Below, in pieces: positions 28,469-37,480 of a DNA stretch of 64,000 bases. The notes beneath the pieces are model-generated. The model saw nothing but the letters and a program-made list of their open reading frames with translations, ran no database searches and was not told where the DNA came from. The DNA comes from Pseudomonas deceptionensis (lineage in GTDB: Bacteria > Pseudomonadota > Gammaproteobacteria > Pseudomonadales > Pseudomonadaceae): positions 744,001 through 808,000 of the forward strand of contig NZ_FNUD01000002.1 of the NCBI RefSeq assembly GCF_900106095.1. The letters run 5' to 3'. Within the stretch, counting starts at the first letter, position 1, and each line of letters begins with the position of its first letter. Made by a program: the position numbers and the translations under genes.

Positions 28469-29115
28469 TGGATTTCACTTTCTGGGACATCGTGCGCAAT
28501 TTGCTGACCGGTTTGCAGTGGACGGCCGCCCTGTCACTTGTCGCGTTTATCGGCGGCGGCCTGATCGGCTTGCTGGTGATGCTGATGCGCATTTCAAAAA
28601 GCCGCTTCGCCCGAATTCTGGCGCGCGGCTATATCGAGCTGTTCCAGGGCACGCCGTTATTGATGCAGCTGTTTTTGATCTTCTTCGGCGTCGCCCTGCT
28701 GGGCATCGACATCTCGCCGTGGATGGCTGCGGCGCTGGCCCTGACGCTGTTCACCAGCGCCTACCTGGCCGAAATCTGGCGCGGGTGCGTCGAGTCGATT
28801 GCCCACGGCCAATGGGAAGCCTCTGCCAGTCTGGCCCTCAGCCCGCTGGAACAGTTGCGCTACGTGATCATCCCCCAGGCGCTGCGGGTGGCCATCGCGC
28901 CGACCGTGGGCTTTTCAGTGCAGGTCATTAAAGGCACCGCCGTGACCTCCATCATCGGTTTCACCGAACTGACCAAGACCGGCAGCATGCTGGCCAACGC
29001 GACCTTTGAGCCCTTCATGGTCTACGGCCTGGTGGCGCTCGGGTACTTCCTCTTGTGCTACCCCTTGTCGCTCAGTGCGCGCTATCTGGAAAGGAGACTG
29101 CATGCCTCTGCTTAG
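28468..29115 (+). CDS. Amino-acid ABC transporter permease 2
   Basis: A 215-residue HisMQ-family permease with the motif GYIELFQGTPLLMQLFLIFFGVA and the EAA loop EIWRGCVESIAHGQWEASASLALS. ATG 28468 overlaps the previous stop (TGATG). Its 3' end overlaps the ATPase start by 14 bases. The frame is open further upstream, but that part is inside permease 1. Confidence 0.92.
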   Translation: MDFTFWDIVRNLLTGLQWTAALSLVAFIGGGLIGLLVMLMRISKSRFARILARGYIELFQGTPLLMQLFLIFFGVALLGIDISPWMAAALALTLFTSAYLAEIWRGCVESIAHGQWEASASLALSPLEQLRYVIIPQALRVAIAPTVGFSVQVIKGTAVTSIIGFTELTKTGSMLANATFEPFMVYGLVALGYFLLCYPLSLSARYLERRLHASA

Positions 29116-29833
29116 AGTTACCGCCCTGCATAAATACTACGGCGACCACCACGTACTTAAAGGCATCGACCTGACCGTCGAACAGGGCCAGGTGGTCGCA
29201 ATCATCGGTCGCAGCGGGTCGGGCAAAAGCACTTTGCTCAGAACCCTGAACGGGCTGGAGTCCATCAACGACGGGGTGATTGAAGTCGATGACGAATATC
29301 TGGACGCTGCCCGAGCCGACTTGCGCAGCCTGCGCCAGAAGGTCGGCATGGTGTTTCAGCAGTTCAATCTGTTCCCGCACCTGAGCGTGGGCGAAAACGT
29401 GATGCTCGCCCCGCAAGTGGTGCAAAAAGTCCCCAAGGCCAAGGCCGCCGGGCTGGCGCGCCAGATGCTGGAGCGGGTGGGGCTGGCCGACAAGTTTGAT
29501 GCGTTCCCCGAGCGATTGTCCGGCGGGCAACAGCAACGGGTGGCGATTGCCCGGGCGCTGGCCATGTCACCCAAAGTGCTGCTGTGCGATGAAATCACGT
29601 CGGCACTCGACCCGGAGCTGGTCAACGAAGTCCTGAGCGTGGTGCGCCAGCTGGCCAGGGAGGGCATGACCCTGATCATGGTCACCCACGAAATGCGTTT
29701 CGCCCGTGAGGTCGGCGACAAGCTGGTGTTCATGCACCAGGGCAAGGTGCATGAAGTGGGCGATCCAAAAGTGCTTTTTGCCAATCCGAAAACCCCGGAG
29801 CTGGCGAACTTTATCGGGACGGTGGAGCAGTAA
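29102..29833 (+). CDS. Amino-acid ABC transporter ATPase (GlnQ/HisP type)
   Basis: A 243-residue ATPase with Walker A GRSGSGKSTLL, Q-loop MVFQQFNLFPHLSVGENV, signature LSGGQQQRVAIARAL, Walker B VLLCDEITSALDP and switch histidine in MVTHEMRF. The C-terminal FANPKTPELANFI is typical of polar amino-acid importers. ATG 29102 lies inside the end of permease 2, with GGAGACTGC upstream. This four-gene importer sits between trxA and ppx; I recall those as neighbours in P. aeruginosa, so it may be a lineage-specific insertion. Confidence 0.93.
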   Translation: MPLLRVTALHKYYGDHHVLKGIDLTVEQGQVVAIIGRSGSGKSTLLRTLNGLESINDGVIEVDDEYLDAARADLRSLRQKVGMVFQQFNLFPHLSVGENVMLAPQVVQKVPKAKAAGLARQMLERVGLADKFDAFPERLSGGQQQRVAIARALAMSPKVLLCDEITSALDPELVNEVLSVVRQLAREGMTLIMVTHEMRFAREVGDKLVFMHQGKVHEVGDPKVLFANPKTPELANFIGTVEQ

Positions 29834-29844
29834 CCCCTCGCTTG

Positions 29845-29894
29845 CGTAGCGGCGGCCTAAGGAACGCAGCCTCGTTCCTTCGGCCGCCGCTACG
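29845..29894. repeat. Extragenic palindrome CGTAGCGGCGGCC family
   Basis: CGTAGCGGCGGCC and GGCCGCCGCTACG form a 13-bp outer stem. The inner AAGGAACG/CGTTCCTT extends it almost fully. It lies 11 bases after the importer operon and can terminate it. Only one copy was seen in this window. Confidence 0.75.
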
Positions 29895-30061
29895 AAACTC
29901 TCTCAGCCATTCACCCTTATTCACACACAAAAATACGAGTTGTCCTGGAACAGCTAACGTTATTGCTTTCGTGCTCCATATCAATGCATCTGACATCGCG
30001 CGTTGGCGCGAGCGTTTGATCGTGGCACGATGAACAGGTTATCGACCGAGACCCCTCAACC

Positions 30062-31564
30062 ATGCCCCAATCCCAAGCCAAGAATCCGTCCCTGATCGCC
30101 GCCATCGATCTGGGTTCTAACAGCTTTCACATGGTGGTGGCCAAGGCCCAGAATGGCGAAATCCGCATTCTTGAGCGTCTTGGAGAAAAGGTGCAGTTAG
30201 CTGCCGGCATCGACGAAGACCGCAAGCTCAACGAAGAATCCATGCAGCGCGGGCTCGATTGCCTCAAGCGTTTTGCCCAGCTGATCAACGGCATGCCGTT
30301 GGGCGCTGTGCGTATTGTGGGGACTAACGCATTACGTGAGGCGCGCAACCGTAACGAATTTATCGTGCGCGCTGAAGAGATTCTGGGCCACACCGTCGAA
30401 GTCATTTCCGGTCGTGAAGAGGCGCGCCTCATCTATCTTGGCGTGTCCCACACCCTGGCCGACACCCCGGGCAAACGCCTGGTCGCCGACATTGGCGGCG
30501 GCAGTACCGAATTCATCATCGGCCAGCGCTTTGAACCGCTACTGCGCGAAAGCCTGCAGATGGGCTGCGTCAGCTACACCCAGCGTTATTTCCGCGACGG
30601 CAAGATCACACCCGCCCGTTATGCTCAGGCTTACACGGCAGCGCGCCTCGAAATCATGAGTATTGAGCACGCCTTGCACCGTTTGACCTGGGATGAAGCC
30701 ATCGGCTCCTCGGGCACTATTCGAGCGATTGGCCTGGCCCTCAAGGCAGGCGGCCACGGCAACGGCGAAGTGAACGCCGAAGGCCTGTCCTGGCTCAAGC
30801 GCAAGCTGTTCAAGCTGGGCGAAGCGGACAAGATCGACTTTGAAGGCATCAAGCCTGACCGTCGCACCATCTTTCCGGCCGGCCTGGCGATTCTTGAGGC
30901 GGTGTTCGACGCCCTTGAACTCCAGCGCATGGATCACTGTGACGGCGCGCTGCGTGAAGGCGTGCTGTACGACCTGCTGGGCCGCCACCACCATGAAGAC
31001 GTGCGTGAGCGCACTCTCGGCTCGCTGATGGAGCGTTACCACGTCGACCACGAGCAAGCGGCCCGGGTGGAACGCAAAGCCCTGCGCGCCTTTGACCAGG
31101 TGGCCAAGTCGTGGGACCTGAAAGACGGTGTGTGGCGTGAACTGCTGAGCTGGGCGGCCAAGGTGCACGAAGTGGGCCTGGACATTGCCCACTATCACTA
31201 CCACAAGCACGGCGCCTACTTGATCGAGCACTCCGACCTGGCCGGTTTTTCACGCGAAGACCAGCAAATGCTCGCGCTGCTGGTGCGCGGTCATCGTCGA
31301 AACATTCCAAAAGACAAGTTCGCCGACTTTGGCGAGGACGGGATCAAGCTGATTCGCCTGTGCGTGCTGCTGCGCTTTGCGATCCTGTTCTACCACATCC
31401 GTGGCAACCAGGAAGCGTCGCAGGTGAAGCTGCGCGCCGAGGGCGACCACCTGGAAGTGATCTTCCCGGAGGGCTGGCTTGAACAAAACCCGCTGACCCA
31501 GGCCGACTTCGAACAAGAAGCACAATGGCTGGAACGGGTAGGGATTGTGTTGTCGGTGTCTTGA
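30062..31564 (+). CDS. ppx: Exopolyphosphatase
   Basis: A 500-residue Ppx/GppA enzyme that cleaves terminal phosphate from polyphosphate. The ASKHA-fold motifs are [14 protein letters not shown] (N-terminus), [21 protein letters not shown] and [16 protein letters not shown]-terminal HD-like helical domain follows, as in the long E. coli form. It is convergent with ppk across a 90-base spacer holding a palindrome. Convergent ppx/ppk is the Pseudomonas arrangement, unlike the E. coli ppk-ppx operon. Confidence 0.95.
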   Translation: MPQSQAKNPSLIAAIDLGSNSFHMVVAKAQNGEIRILERLGEKVQLAAGIDEDRKLNEESMQRGLDCLKRFAQLINGMPLGAVRIVGTNALREARNRNEFIVRAEEILGHTVEVISGREEARLIYLGVSHTLADTPGKRLVADIGGGSTEFIIGQRFEPLLRESLQMGCVSYTQRYFRDGKITPARYAQAYTAARLEIMSIEHALHRLTWDEAIGSSGTIRAIGLALKAGGHGNGEVNAEGLSWLKRKLFKLGEADKIDFEGIKPDRRTIFPAGLAILEAVFDALELQRMDHCDGALREGVLYDLLGRHHHEDVRERTLGSLMERYHVDHEQAARVERKALRAFDQVAKSWDLKDGVWRELLSWAAKVHEVGLDIAHYHYHKHGAYLIEHSDLAGFSREDQQMLALLVRGHRRNIPKDKFADFGEDGIKLIRLCVLLRFAILFYHIRGNQEASQVKLRAEGDHLEVIFPEGWLEQNPLTQADFEQEAQWLERVGIVLSVS

Positions 31565-31589
31565 CGCAACGCCCCTCAAACCAGACAAA

Positions 31590-31642
31590 TGTGGGGGCGG
31601 GCCTGCTCGCGAAGGTTATTCGCTAGCAGGCTCGCTCCCACA
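31590..31642. repeat. Extragenic palindrome, GTGGGAG/CTCCCAC family, copy 2
   Basis: TGTGGGGGCGGGCCTGCTCG and its imperfect complement ending CGCTCCCACA surround a short loop. It matches the element at 3366 and lies between convergent ppx and ppk. Confidence 0.85.
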
Positions 31643-31654
31643 AGGGCAGCTGCG

Positions 31655-33892
31655 TTACACCGAAGGCCCGGTGCTAACCGTCAGCACTGGCAGGCTCAGA
31701 CGCTCCAGCAGTGTTGCCTGGGCGCTGCGCGGGTTCTGGTTGCCGGTTGGCGTGTTACGAATGTAACGGCCGTCCGACTGCAGGCTCCAGCTATGGGTGT
31801 TGTCAGTCAGGTAGCATTCCAGCTCTTTCTTGACCCGCAGAATCAGCTTTTTACCCTCTACCGGGAAGCACGTCTCGACGCGTTTATCGAGGTTGCGCTC
31901 CATCCAGTCAGCACTCGACAGGAACATCTGCTCTTCGCCGCCGTTGAGGAAGTAGAACACCCGCGTGTGCTCCAGGAAGCGACCGATGATCGAGCGCACG
32001 TGGATATTGTGCGAGACACCCGGAATGCCCGGACGCAGGCAGCACATCCCACGCACAACCAGATCGATTCGCACGCCTGCCTGGCTGGCTTTGTACAGCG
32101 CACGGATGATTTTCGGATCGGTCAGCGAGTTGAACTTGGCAATGATGTGCGCTGGCTTGCCTTCGACCGCGAACTGGGTCTCGCGGGCAATCATGTCGAG
32201 CATGCCCTTTTTCAACGTAAACGGCGCATGCAGCAGTTTTTTCATGCGCAGCGTCTTGCCCATGCCAATCAACTGGCTGAACAACTTGCCCACGTCTTCA
32301 CACAGCGCGTCGTCCGAGGTCAGCAGGCTGTAATCGGTGTAGAGCTTGGCGTTACCAGCGTGATAGTTGCCGGTACCCAAGTGCGCGTAACGCACGATCT
32401 CCCCCGCCTCACGACGCAGGATCAGCATCATCTTGGCGTGGGTCTTGAAACCAACCACACCGTAGATCACCACCGCACCGGCCGCTTGCAGACGGCTGGC
32501 CAGTTGCAGGTTGGACTCTTCGTCAAAACGCGCACGCAGCTCGATCACCACCGTGACTTCTTTACCGTTACGCGCCGCATCGACCAGCGCATCCACGATT
32601 TCCGAGTTGGCGCCGCTGCGATACAGGGTTTGGCGCACGGCCAGCACATGGGGGTCCTTGGCCGCCTGGCGCAGCAAATCAACCACCGGCGTAAAGGATT
32701 CAAACGGGTGCAGCAGCAAGATGTCCTGCTTGCTGACCACGCTGAAAATGTTCTCGCTGTTCTGCAACAGCTTGGGGATCGCCGGGGTAAACGGCGTGTA
32801 TTGCAGCTCCGGGTGGCTGTCGAGCCCCGTGATGCTGAACAGCCGCGTCAGGTTTACCGGGCCATTGACCTGATACAACTCGGTTTCGTGCAGGCTGAAT
32901 TGCTTGAGCAGGTAGTCGGACAGATGCTTGGGGCACGTGTCAGCCACTTCCAGGCGCACGGCATCGCCGTATCGACGTGAGAACAACTCGCCACGCAGGG
33001 CGCGGGCCAGGTCTTCTACATCTTCGGTATCGACTGCAAGATCAGCGTTACGGGTCAGGCGGAACTGGTAGCAACCCTTGACCTTCATGCCTTGAAACAG
33101 GTCATCGGCGTGAGCGTGAATCATCGACGACAGGAACACGTAGTTGTCCCCCGCACCGCCCACTTCTTCAGGCAACTTGATCACGCGCGGCAACAGGCGC
33201 GGTGCCGGGATAATCGCCAGGCCCGAATCACGGCCAAAGGCATCAATACCTTCAAGCTCGACGATAAAGTTCAGGCTCTTGTTCACCAGCAACGGAAACG
33301 GGTGCGTCGGGTCCAGCCCGATCGGGGTGATGATCGGGGCAATTTCGTCGCGGAAGAACTTGCGTACCCACGCTTTGATTTTGGTGTTCCAGTGACGGCG
33401 ACGAATGAAACGCACCTGATGCTTTTCAAGCTCTGGCAACAGAATGTCGTTGAGGATCGCGTATTGGCGATCAACATGGCCGTGGACCAGCTCACTGATG
33501 CGGGCCAGTGCCTGATGCGGCTGCAAGCCATCGGCACCTGCCTGTTCACGGGCGAAGGTGATTTGCTTCTTCAGGCCCGCCACGCGGATTTCAAAGAACT
33601 CATCCAGGTTACTGGAGAAAATCAGCAGAAACTTCAAGCGCTCAAGCAGCGGATAGGACTCGTCCAGCGCTTGTTCCAGCACGCGAATGTTGAACTGCAA
33701 CTGCGACAGCTCACGATGGATATACAGGCTGCTGTCATCTAGGCCAGGAATGGCAATCGCCGGATGCACCGCCGCGTGCGTCTCGGCCGCAGCAGGCGCG
33801 TGGCCTTGCGGTACAGGCGGAGTTTCGTGGACCGGCTCAACAATCGGCTGAGCTTCAGTGGCAACGATTTCTGCAAGTCCTTCGGTATTCAT
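31655..33892 (-). CDS. ppk: Polyphosphate kinase 1
   Basis: A 745-residue kinase that polymerises the gamma phosphate of ATP into polyphosphate. The PPK1 regions are visible: the helical N-domain ([21 protein letters not shown]), the catalytic histidine region [16 protein letters not shown] with [14 protein letters not shown] [10 protein letters not shown], the head domain [15 protein letters not shown] and the C-terminal [15 protein letters not shown] 45-residue low-complexity Glu/Pro/His N-terminal extension precedes the core. ATG 33892 has AGGA upstream. Convergent with ppx. Confidence 0.95.
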   Translation of the reverse strand: MNTEGLAEIVATEAQPIVEPVHETPPVPQGHAPAAAETHAAVHPAIAIPGLDDSSLYIHRELSQLQFNIRVLEQALDESYPLLERLKFLLIFSSNLDEFFEIRVAGLKKQITFAREQAGADGLQPHQALARISELVHGHVDRQYAILNDILLPELEKHQVRFIRRRHWNTKIKAWVRKFFRDEIAPIITPIGLDPTHPFPLLVNKSLNFIVELEGIDAFGRDSGLAIIPAPRLLPRVIKLPEEVGGAGDNYVFLSSMIHAHADDLFQGMKVKGCYQFRLTRNADLAVDTEDVEDLARALRGELFSRRYGDAVRLEVADTCPKHLSDYLLKQFSLHETELYQVNGPVNLTRLFSITGLDSHPELQYTPFTPAIPKLLQNSENIFSVVSKQDILLLHPFESFTPVVDLLRQAAKDPHVLAVRQTLYRSGANSEIVDALVDAARNGKEVTVVIELRARFDEESNLQLASRLQAAGAVVIYGVVGFKTHAKMMLILRREAGEIVRYAHLGTGNYHAGNAKLYTDYSLLTSDDALCEDVGKLFSQLIGMGKTLRMKKLLHAPFTLKKGMLDMIARETQFAVEGKPAHIIAKFNSLTDPKIIRALYKASQAGVRIDLVVRGMCCLRPGIPGVSHNIHVRSIIGRFLEHTRVFYFLNGGEEQMFLSSADWMERNLDKRVETCFPVEGKKLILRVKKELECYLTDNTHSWSLQSDGRYIRNTPTGNQNPRSAQATLLERLSLPVLTVSTGPSV

Positions 33893-34351
33893 TGAATGTT
33901 CCTGTAAGAGCGGGTTTGACTCTCGTAACAGTTAAGCGGTGCCATCAGTCAAGCTGCCAGAATGCCACCAACGCCTGTGGGTTTAAACCGCTCAAAGGCG
34001 CTTTATGCGGGCTAGAGCCTGGTTAGAGGGTCAATTGTTGAATTTGTTCTGAAGCCCGCCTCCTGTAGTCGCTGCCAAAGGCTGCGATAAGGGCCGCAGG
34101 ACCTTCGACGTCACGGGGCCGCTGCGCGTCCCATCGCAGCCTTCGGCAGCGGCTACACCGCGTGACAATGGGCAGTAACTTCGCGCGCGCACCTTTATAG
34201 CGCCTCGCCATGAACACTAGATGACAACGCTAATGATGTAGGTCAAATACACATGATTTGTAGGATTTGTTAACGCAAAGACACATTTCGATACTTTCCC
34301 GAACGTCCCTTAAGGCGTAGGCTGCGCGTTCATTTCGCCAGCATCCAGACA
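33893..34351. other. Intergenic region between ppk and dedA
   Basis: A 459-base divergent spacer. It holds a REP pair (34064-34157) in the middle. The part next to dedA (34218-34351) is AT-rich, with TTGTAGGATTTGTTAACG, and probably contains its promoter. The ppk side (33893-34060) is presumably its leader and promoter. I see no supportable coding frame; the 64-codon frame on the minus strand is a REP shadow. Confidence 0.55.
34064..34157. repeat. REP pair, copy 2
   Basis: Outer arms TGTAGTCGCTGCCAAAGGCT and AGCCTTCGGCAGCGGCTACA are inverted with a few mismatches. The centre, CCGCAGGACCTTCG, is shared with the copies at 6781 and 42812. Confidence 0.85.
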
Positions 34352-34972
34352 ATGCTCCAACAATTTCTTCAAGAATTCGGTTACTTCGCCCTGTTTCTAG
34401 GGACGTTCTTTGAAGGTGAGACCATTCTGGTTCTCGCAGGCTTCTTGGCGTTCCGCGGATACATGGACCTCAAACTGGTCATGATCGTGGCGTTCCTCGG
34501 CAGTTATGCCGGCGACCAGCTGTGGTACTTCCTGGGGCGCAAGCACGGCCGCAAACTGTTGGCGCGCAAACCGCGCTGGCAACTCATGGGCGACAAGGCG
34601 CTGGAGCATATCCGCAAGCACCCGGACATCTGGGTCTTGAGTTTCCGCTTCGTCTACGGCCTGCGTACTGTCATGCCTGTAGCCATTGGCCTGTCGGGCT
34701 ACCCGCCGGGCCGCTACTTGCTGCTCAACGGCATTGGTGCTGCCATCTGGGCCATCGCGCTGGCAACCGCCGCTTACCACTTCGGCGCGGTGCTCGAAGG
34801 CTTGCTGGGCAACGTCAAGAAGTATGAGCTGTGGGTACTGGGTGCCTTGCTGCTGATCGGCCTGGGCCTGTGGGCCCGTCGACGCTTCAAGACCGCGCGA
34901 CAGGCCAAACAGACCGCTCTCGAAGAGAAGAACAAGGCCAGCGCCGAAGTCAGCAACCCGCCAGCTGAGTGA
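34352..34972 (+). CDS. DedA-family membrane protein
   Basis: A 206-residue protein of the DedA/VTT superfamily, whose members act in lipid-carrier scrambling and membrane homeostasis. It has five hydrophobic segments, the re-entrant glutamate motif FEGETILVLAGFLA (residues about 20-33), GSYAGDQLWYFLGRKHG and the conserved arginine motif FRFVYGLRTVMPVAIG. The last 23 bases overlap the 3' end of the convergent sterol-desaturase-like gene. The C-terminal tail is charged (KQTALEEKNKASAE). Confidence 0.92.
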   Translation: MLQQFLQEFGYFALFLGTFFEGETILVLAGFLAFRGYMDLKLVMIVAFLGSYAGDQLWYFLGRKHGRKLLARKPRWQLMGDKALEHIRKHPDIWVLSFRFVYGLRTVMPVAIGLSGYPPGRYLLLNGIGAAIWAIALATAAYHFGAVLEGLLGNVKKYELWVLGALLLIGLGLWARRRFKTARQAKQTALEEKNKASAEVSNPPAE

Positions 34973-36188
34973 TGCGGTTCCTGCACACGTACAGACCCAT
35001 CACGCTCAACGCCGTGTAACTGAACAGGCCGACCCAGCCCAATGCGCTGGCCGGCCACAGCCCCACCCAAGGGGCCAGCCACACCAGTGGCACGTTCAGC
35101 GCCAGGCGCAGCCACTCAAGCTTCAACGCCCAGGGCCGGTTCTCCAGGCCCGCCCCCAATACAAACAACCCGAACGCCATGTAGCCCCACCCCAGCGTCA
35201 ATGCCTGGGCCGGCAGCATCTCACCCAGGTTCAGCAGGTAACTGCCCAGCGCCACATACACCGTGAATTGCCCTGCGATATACAGCTGTTGGCGTAGCGG
35301 CATTGCCACTTCGAATTTCTCGAACCGGCTCAACTCCGGCTTACTCATCGGGTACTTGGCCGCCACATCCGCCGGGCGCCAGCCCGTGGGCATAAACCAG
35401 ATCCGCAGCTTGTCCTGCCAACGTTCGGCGCGTCGCGCATCGGCCAGTAACTGGCCATAGAACTGCCAATTGGCCCAGAGCGGGTTCCAGCTCTGCAGGG
35501 GTGTGGTCACCCCGAAAATCACCGGTTCGGCGTCGTCCTCCTCCTGAAACGTGCCAAACAACCGGTCCCAGAAAATGAACACCCCGCCGTAATTTCGATC
35601 CATATAGAGAGCATTTTGCGCATGGTGGGCCCGGTGATTGGAAGGTGACACGAAGAACCACTCAAACCAGCCCAACTTGGGCACATGCCGGGTATGGACC
35701 CAGAACTGATAGAGCAGGTTAAGCGTGGCCACAGTGACAAACACCAGCAGCGGCACACCCAGCACCGCCATTGGCAGGTAAAAGATCCAGCCAAATACGA
35801 AGCCGGTACTGGTTTGCCGAAGGGCCGTAGACAGGTTGTAGTCTTCGCTCTGGTGATGCACCGAATGCGCGGCCCACAGCACGTTGCGCTCATGCCCGAG
35901 ACGGTGGTGCCAGTAGTAGCAAAAGTCATAGAACACGAAAGCAAACAGCCAGACCCACAGGCTGTCTTCGGGCAGTTGCAGCAATGCCAGGTACTTGAGC
36001 GCGAGCGCGTAGGAGATCAAACCCACGCCCTTGGTCAACAAGCCGGTGGTGGTCGACAGTACGCCGGCGCTCAGGCTGCTGATGGTGTCCGCCAGGCGAT
36101 AGGTGCGCATCCCGCGCCAGCGGTCGGCCAGCAGCTCGACAGCAATCAGCACAAAGAAAAACGGTACTGCATACAGAATCAGCTTCAT
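34950..36188 (-). CDS. Sterol desaturase/fatty-acid hydroxylase superfamily membrane protein
   Basis: A 412-residue protein with several membrane helices and the eight-histidine di-iron set: YYWHHRLGHE, AAHSVHHQSEDYN, and SPSNHRAHHAQN. The C-terminal third adds four further hydrophobic segments. ATG 36188 is chosen with TCGGGGT upstream, 9 codons inside the longest frame. The family hydroxylates or desaturates lipids, but the substrate here is unknown. Its coding end overlaps that of dedA on the other strand. Confidence 0.88.
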   Translation of the reverse strand: MKLILYAVPFFFVLIAVELLADRWRGMRTYRLADTISSLSAGVLSTTTGLLTKGVGLISYALALKYLALLQLPEDSLWVWLFAFVFYDFCYYWHHRLGHERNVLWAAHSVHHQSEDYNLSTALRQTSTGFVFGWIFYLPMAVLGVPLLVFVTVATLNLLYQFWVHTRHVPKLGWFEWFFVSPSNHRAHHAQNALYMDRNYGGVFIFWDRLFGTFQEEDDAEPVIFGVTTPLQSWNPLWANWQFYGQLLADARRAERWQDKLRIWFMPTGWRPADVAAKYPMSKPELSRFEKFEVAMPLRQQLYIAGQFTVYVALGSYLLNLGEMLPAQALTLGWGYMAFGLFVLGAGLENRPWALKLEWLRLALNVPLVWLAPWVGLWPASALGWVGLFSYTALSVMGLYVCRNRITQLAGC

Positions 36189-36296
36189 GGCACACCCCGA
36201 GCGACGATCCATCAAGCGTAGGCCGACTTCGCACGAAACCCTATGGCATCAAGCGCCAAATCAGGCGACATTAACGCCATGAACAAGGAGACCGAC

Positions 36297-36962
36297 ATGA
36301 CCACCAAAAAAGTTGCCGTCATTCTTTCTGGCTGTGGCGTCTATGACGGCGCAGAGATCCACGAAAGCGTGATCACCCTGCTGCGCCTCGATCAGCGCGG
36401 CGCCAAAGTGCAATGCTTTGCCCCCGACATTGCCCAACTGCACGTCATCAACCACCTGACCGGCGAGCAGATGCCCGAAACGCGCAACGTACTGGTGGAA
36501 TCAGCGCGTATTGCCCGAGGTGACATCAAGGATATTCGTGAAGCCAGGGTCGAGGACTTTGACGCCCTGATCGTGCCGGGCGGGTTTGGCGCAGCCAAAA
36601 ACCTCTCCAGCTTTGCCACTGAAGGCGCCGCGTGCTCGGTTCAGGCGGATGTGCTGAACCTGGCCGAAGCCTTTGCGCAAGCGTGCAAGCCCATTGGCCT
36701 GATGTGCATCTCCCCCGCCATCGCCGCCAAGATTTACGGCCCGGGCGTGGTCTGCACCATCGGCAACGACGCCGATACCGCCGCGGCCGTGATCAAAATG
36801 GGTGGCACCCACGAAGACTGTGAAGTGGCGGAAATTGTCGAAGACAAGGCCCGCAAACTGGTGAGCACCCCGGCCTACATGCTCGCCCAGTCCATCAGCG
36901 AGGCGGCATCCGGGATCAACAAAATGGTTGACCGCGTGCTGGAGCTGACCCAAAAAGCCTGA
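36297..36962 (+). CDS. elbB: ElbB-type glyoxalase/DJ-1-PfpI family protein
   Basis: A 221-residue class I amidotransferase-like protein. ATG 36297 follows AAGGAG by 7 bases. Typical ElbB segments are VILSGCGVYDGAEIHESV, FAPDIAQLHVINHLTG, VPGGFGAAKNLSSFA and the nucleophile-elbow cysteine in GLMCISPAI. Homologues have glyoxalase III-like activity. The old name, isoprenoid biosynthesis protein, is not well supported. The stop abuts the stop of the convergent yaiI gene with no spacer. Confidence 0.93.
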   Translation: MTTKKVAVILSGCGVYDGAEIHESVITLLRLDQRGAKVQCFAPDIAQLHVINHLTGEQMPETRNVLVESARIARGDIKDIREARVEDFDALIVPGGFGAAKNLSSFATEGAACSVQADVLNLAEAFAQACKPIGLMCISPAIAAKIYGPGVVCTIGNDADTAAAVIKMGGTHEDCEVAEIVEDKARKLVSTPAYMLAQSISEAASGINKMVDRVLELTQKA

Positions 36963-37415
36963 TCAGCCTCGCGACAACCGGGTCAGGATACGGTCCAGCG
37001 AGTTGGCGAACGCCTGCTTTTCGCGTTCGCCATACGCGCCCTGCCCGCCGCCCATCTGGCCTTGCTCACGCAGGTCGGTAAACAGATTGCGCACCGCCAG
37101 GCGCTCCCCCATGTTCTGCGGGTCAAACTCCTTGCCCCGCGGGTCCAGCGCCGCCACGCCCTTTTTCACCAGCCGGTCGGCCAGCGGCACATCGCTGCAA
37201 ATCACCAGCTCGCCGGGCACTGCATGTTCCACTAGATAATCATCTGCCGCATCCGGGCCACTGGGCACCACGATCAATTTGACCAGCGCGTACGTTGGCT
37301 TGATCTGACTCTGCCCCGCCACCAGCACCACCTCGAACTGACGCTTTAGCGCAAACTTGATGACCTGATCCTTGGCGGCCTTGGGACAAGCGTCGGCGTC
37401 GATCCAGACACGCAT
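36963..37415 (-). CDS. YaiI/YqxD family protein (UPF0178)
   Basis: A 150-residue PIN-like domain protein beginning MRVWIDADACPKAAKD, with a DAADDYLVEH segment and ICSDVPLADRLVKKG, whose acidic residues would form a nuclease-like site. The C-terminal GGQGAYGEREKQAFANSLDRILTR is diagnostic. ATG 37415 gives family length; the extra upstream codons are dropped. Biochemical function is unknown. It marks the left edge of the AT-rich ligase island. Confidence 0.9.
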   Translation of the reverse strand: MRVWIDADACPKAAKDQVIKFALKRQFEVVLVAGQSQIKPTYALVKLIVVPSGPDAADDYLVEHAVPGELVICSDVPLADRLVKKGVAALDPRGKEFDPQNMGERLAVRNLFTDLREQGQMGGGQGAYGEREKQAFANSLDRILTRLSRG

Positions 37416-37480
37416 GGGGGTAACTCCTGAAAAATGGGCTAAGGCTATCACCTGCAAGCCAAGCAGAACGGAGTACTGGC

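Noticed and set aside
31589..32980. 463-codon frame on the plus strand opposite ppk
   Set aside because: It starts inside the ppx/ppk palindrome and follows ppk in antisense.
34023..34217. 64-codon frame in the ppk-dedA gap
   Set aside because: It is read through a REP element and has no ribosome site.
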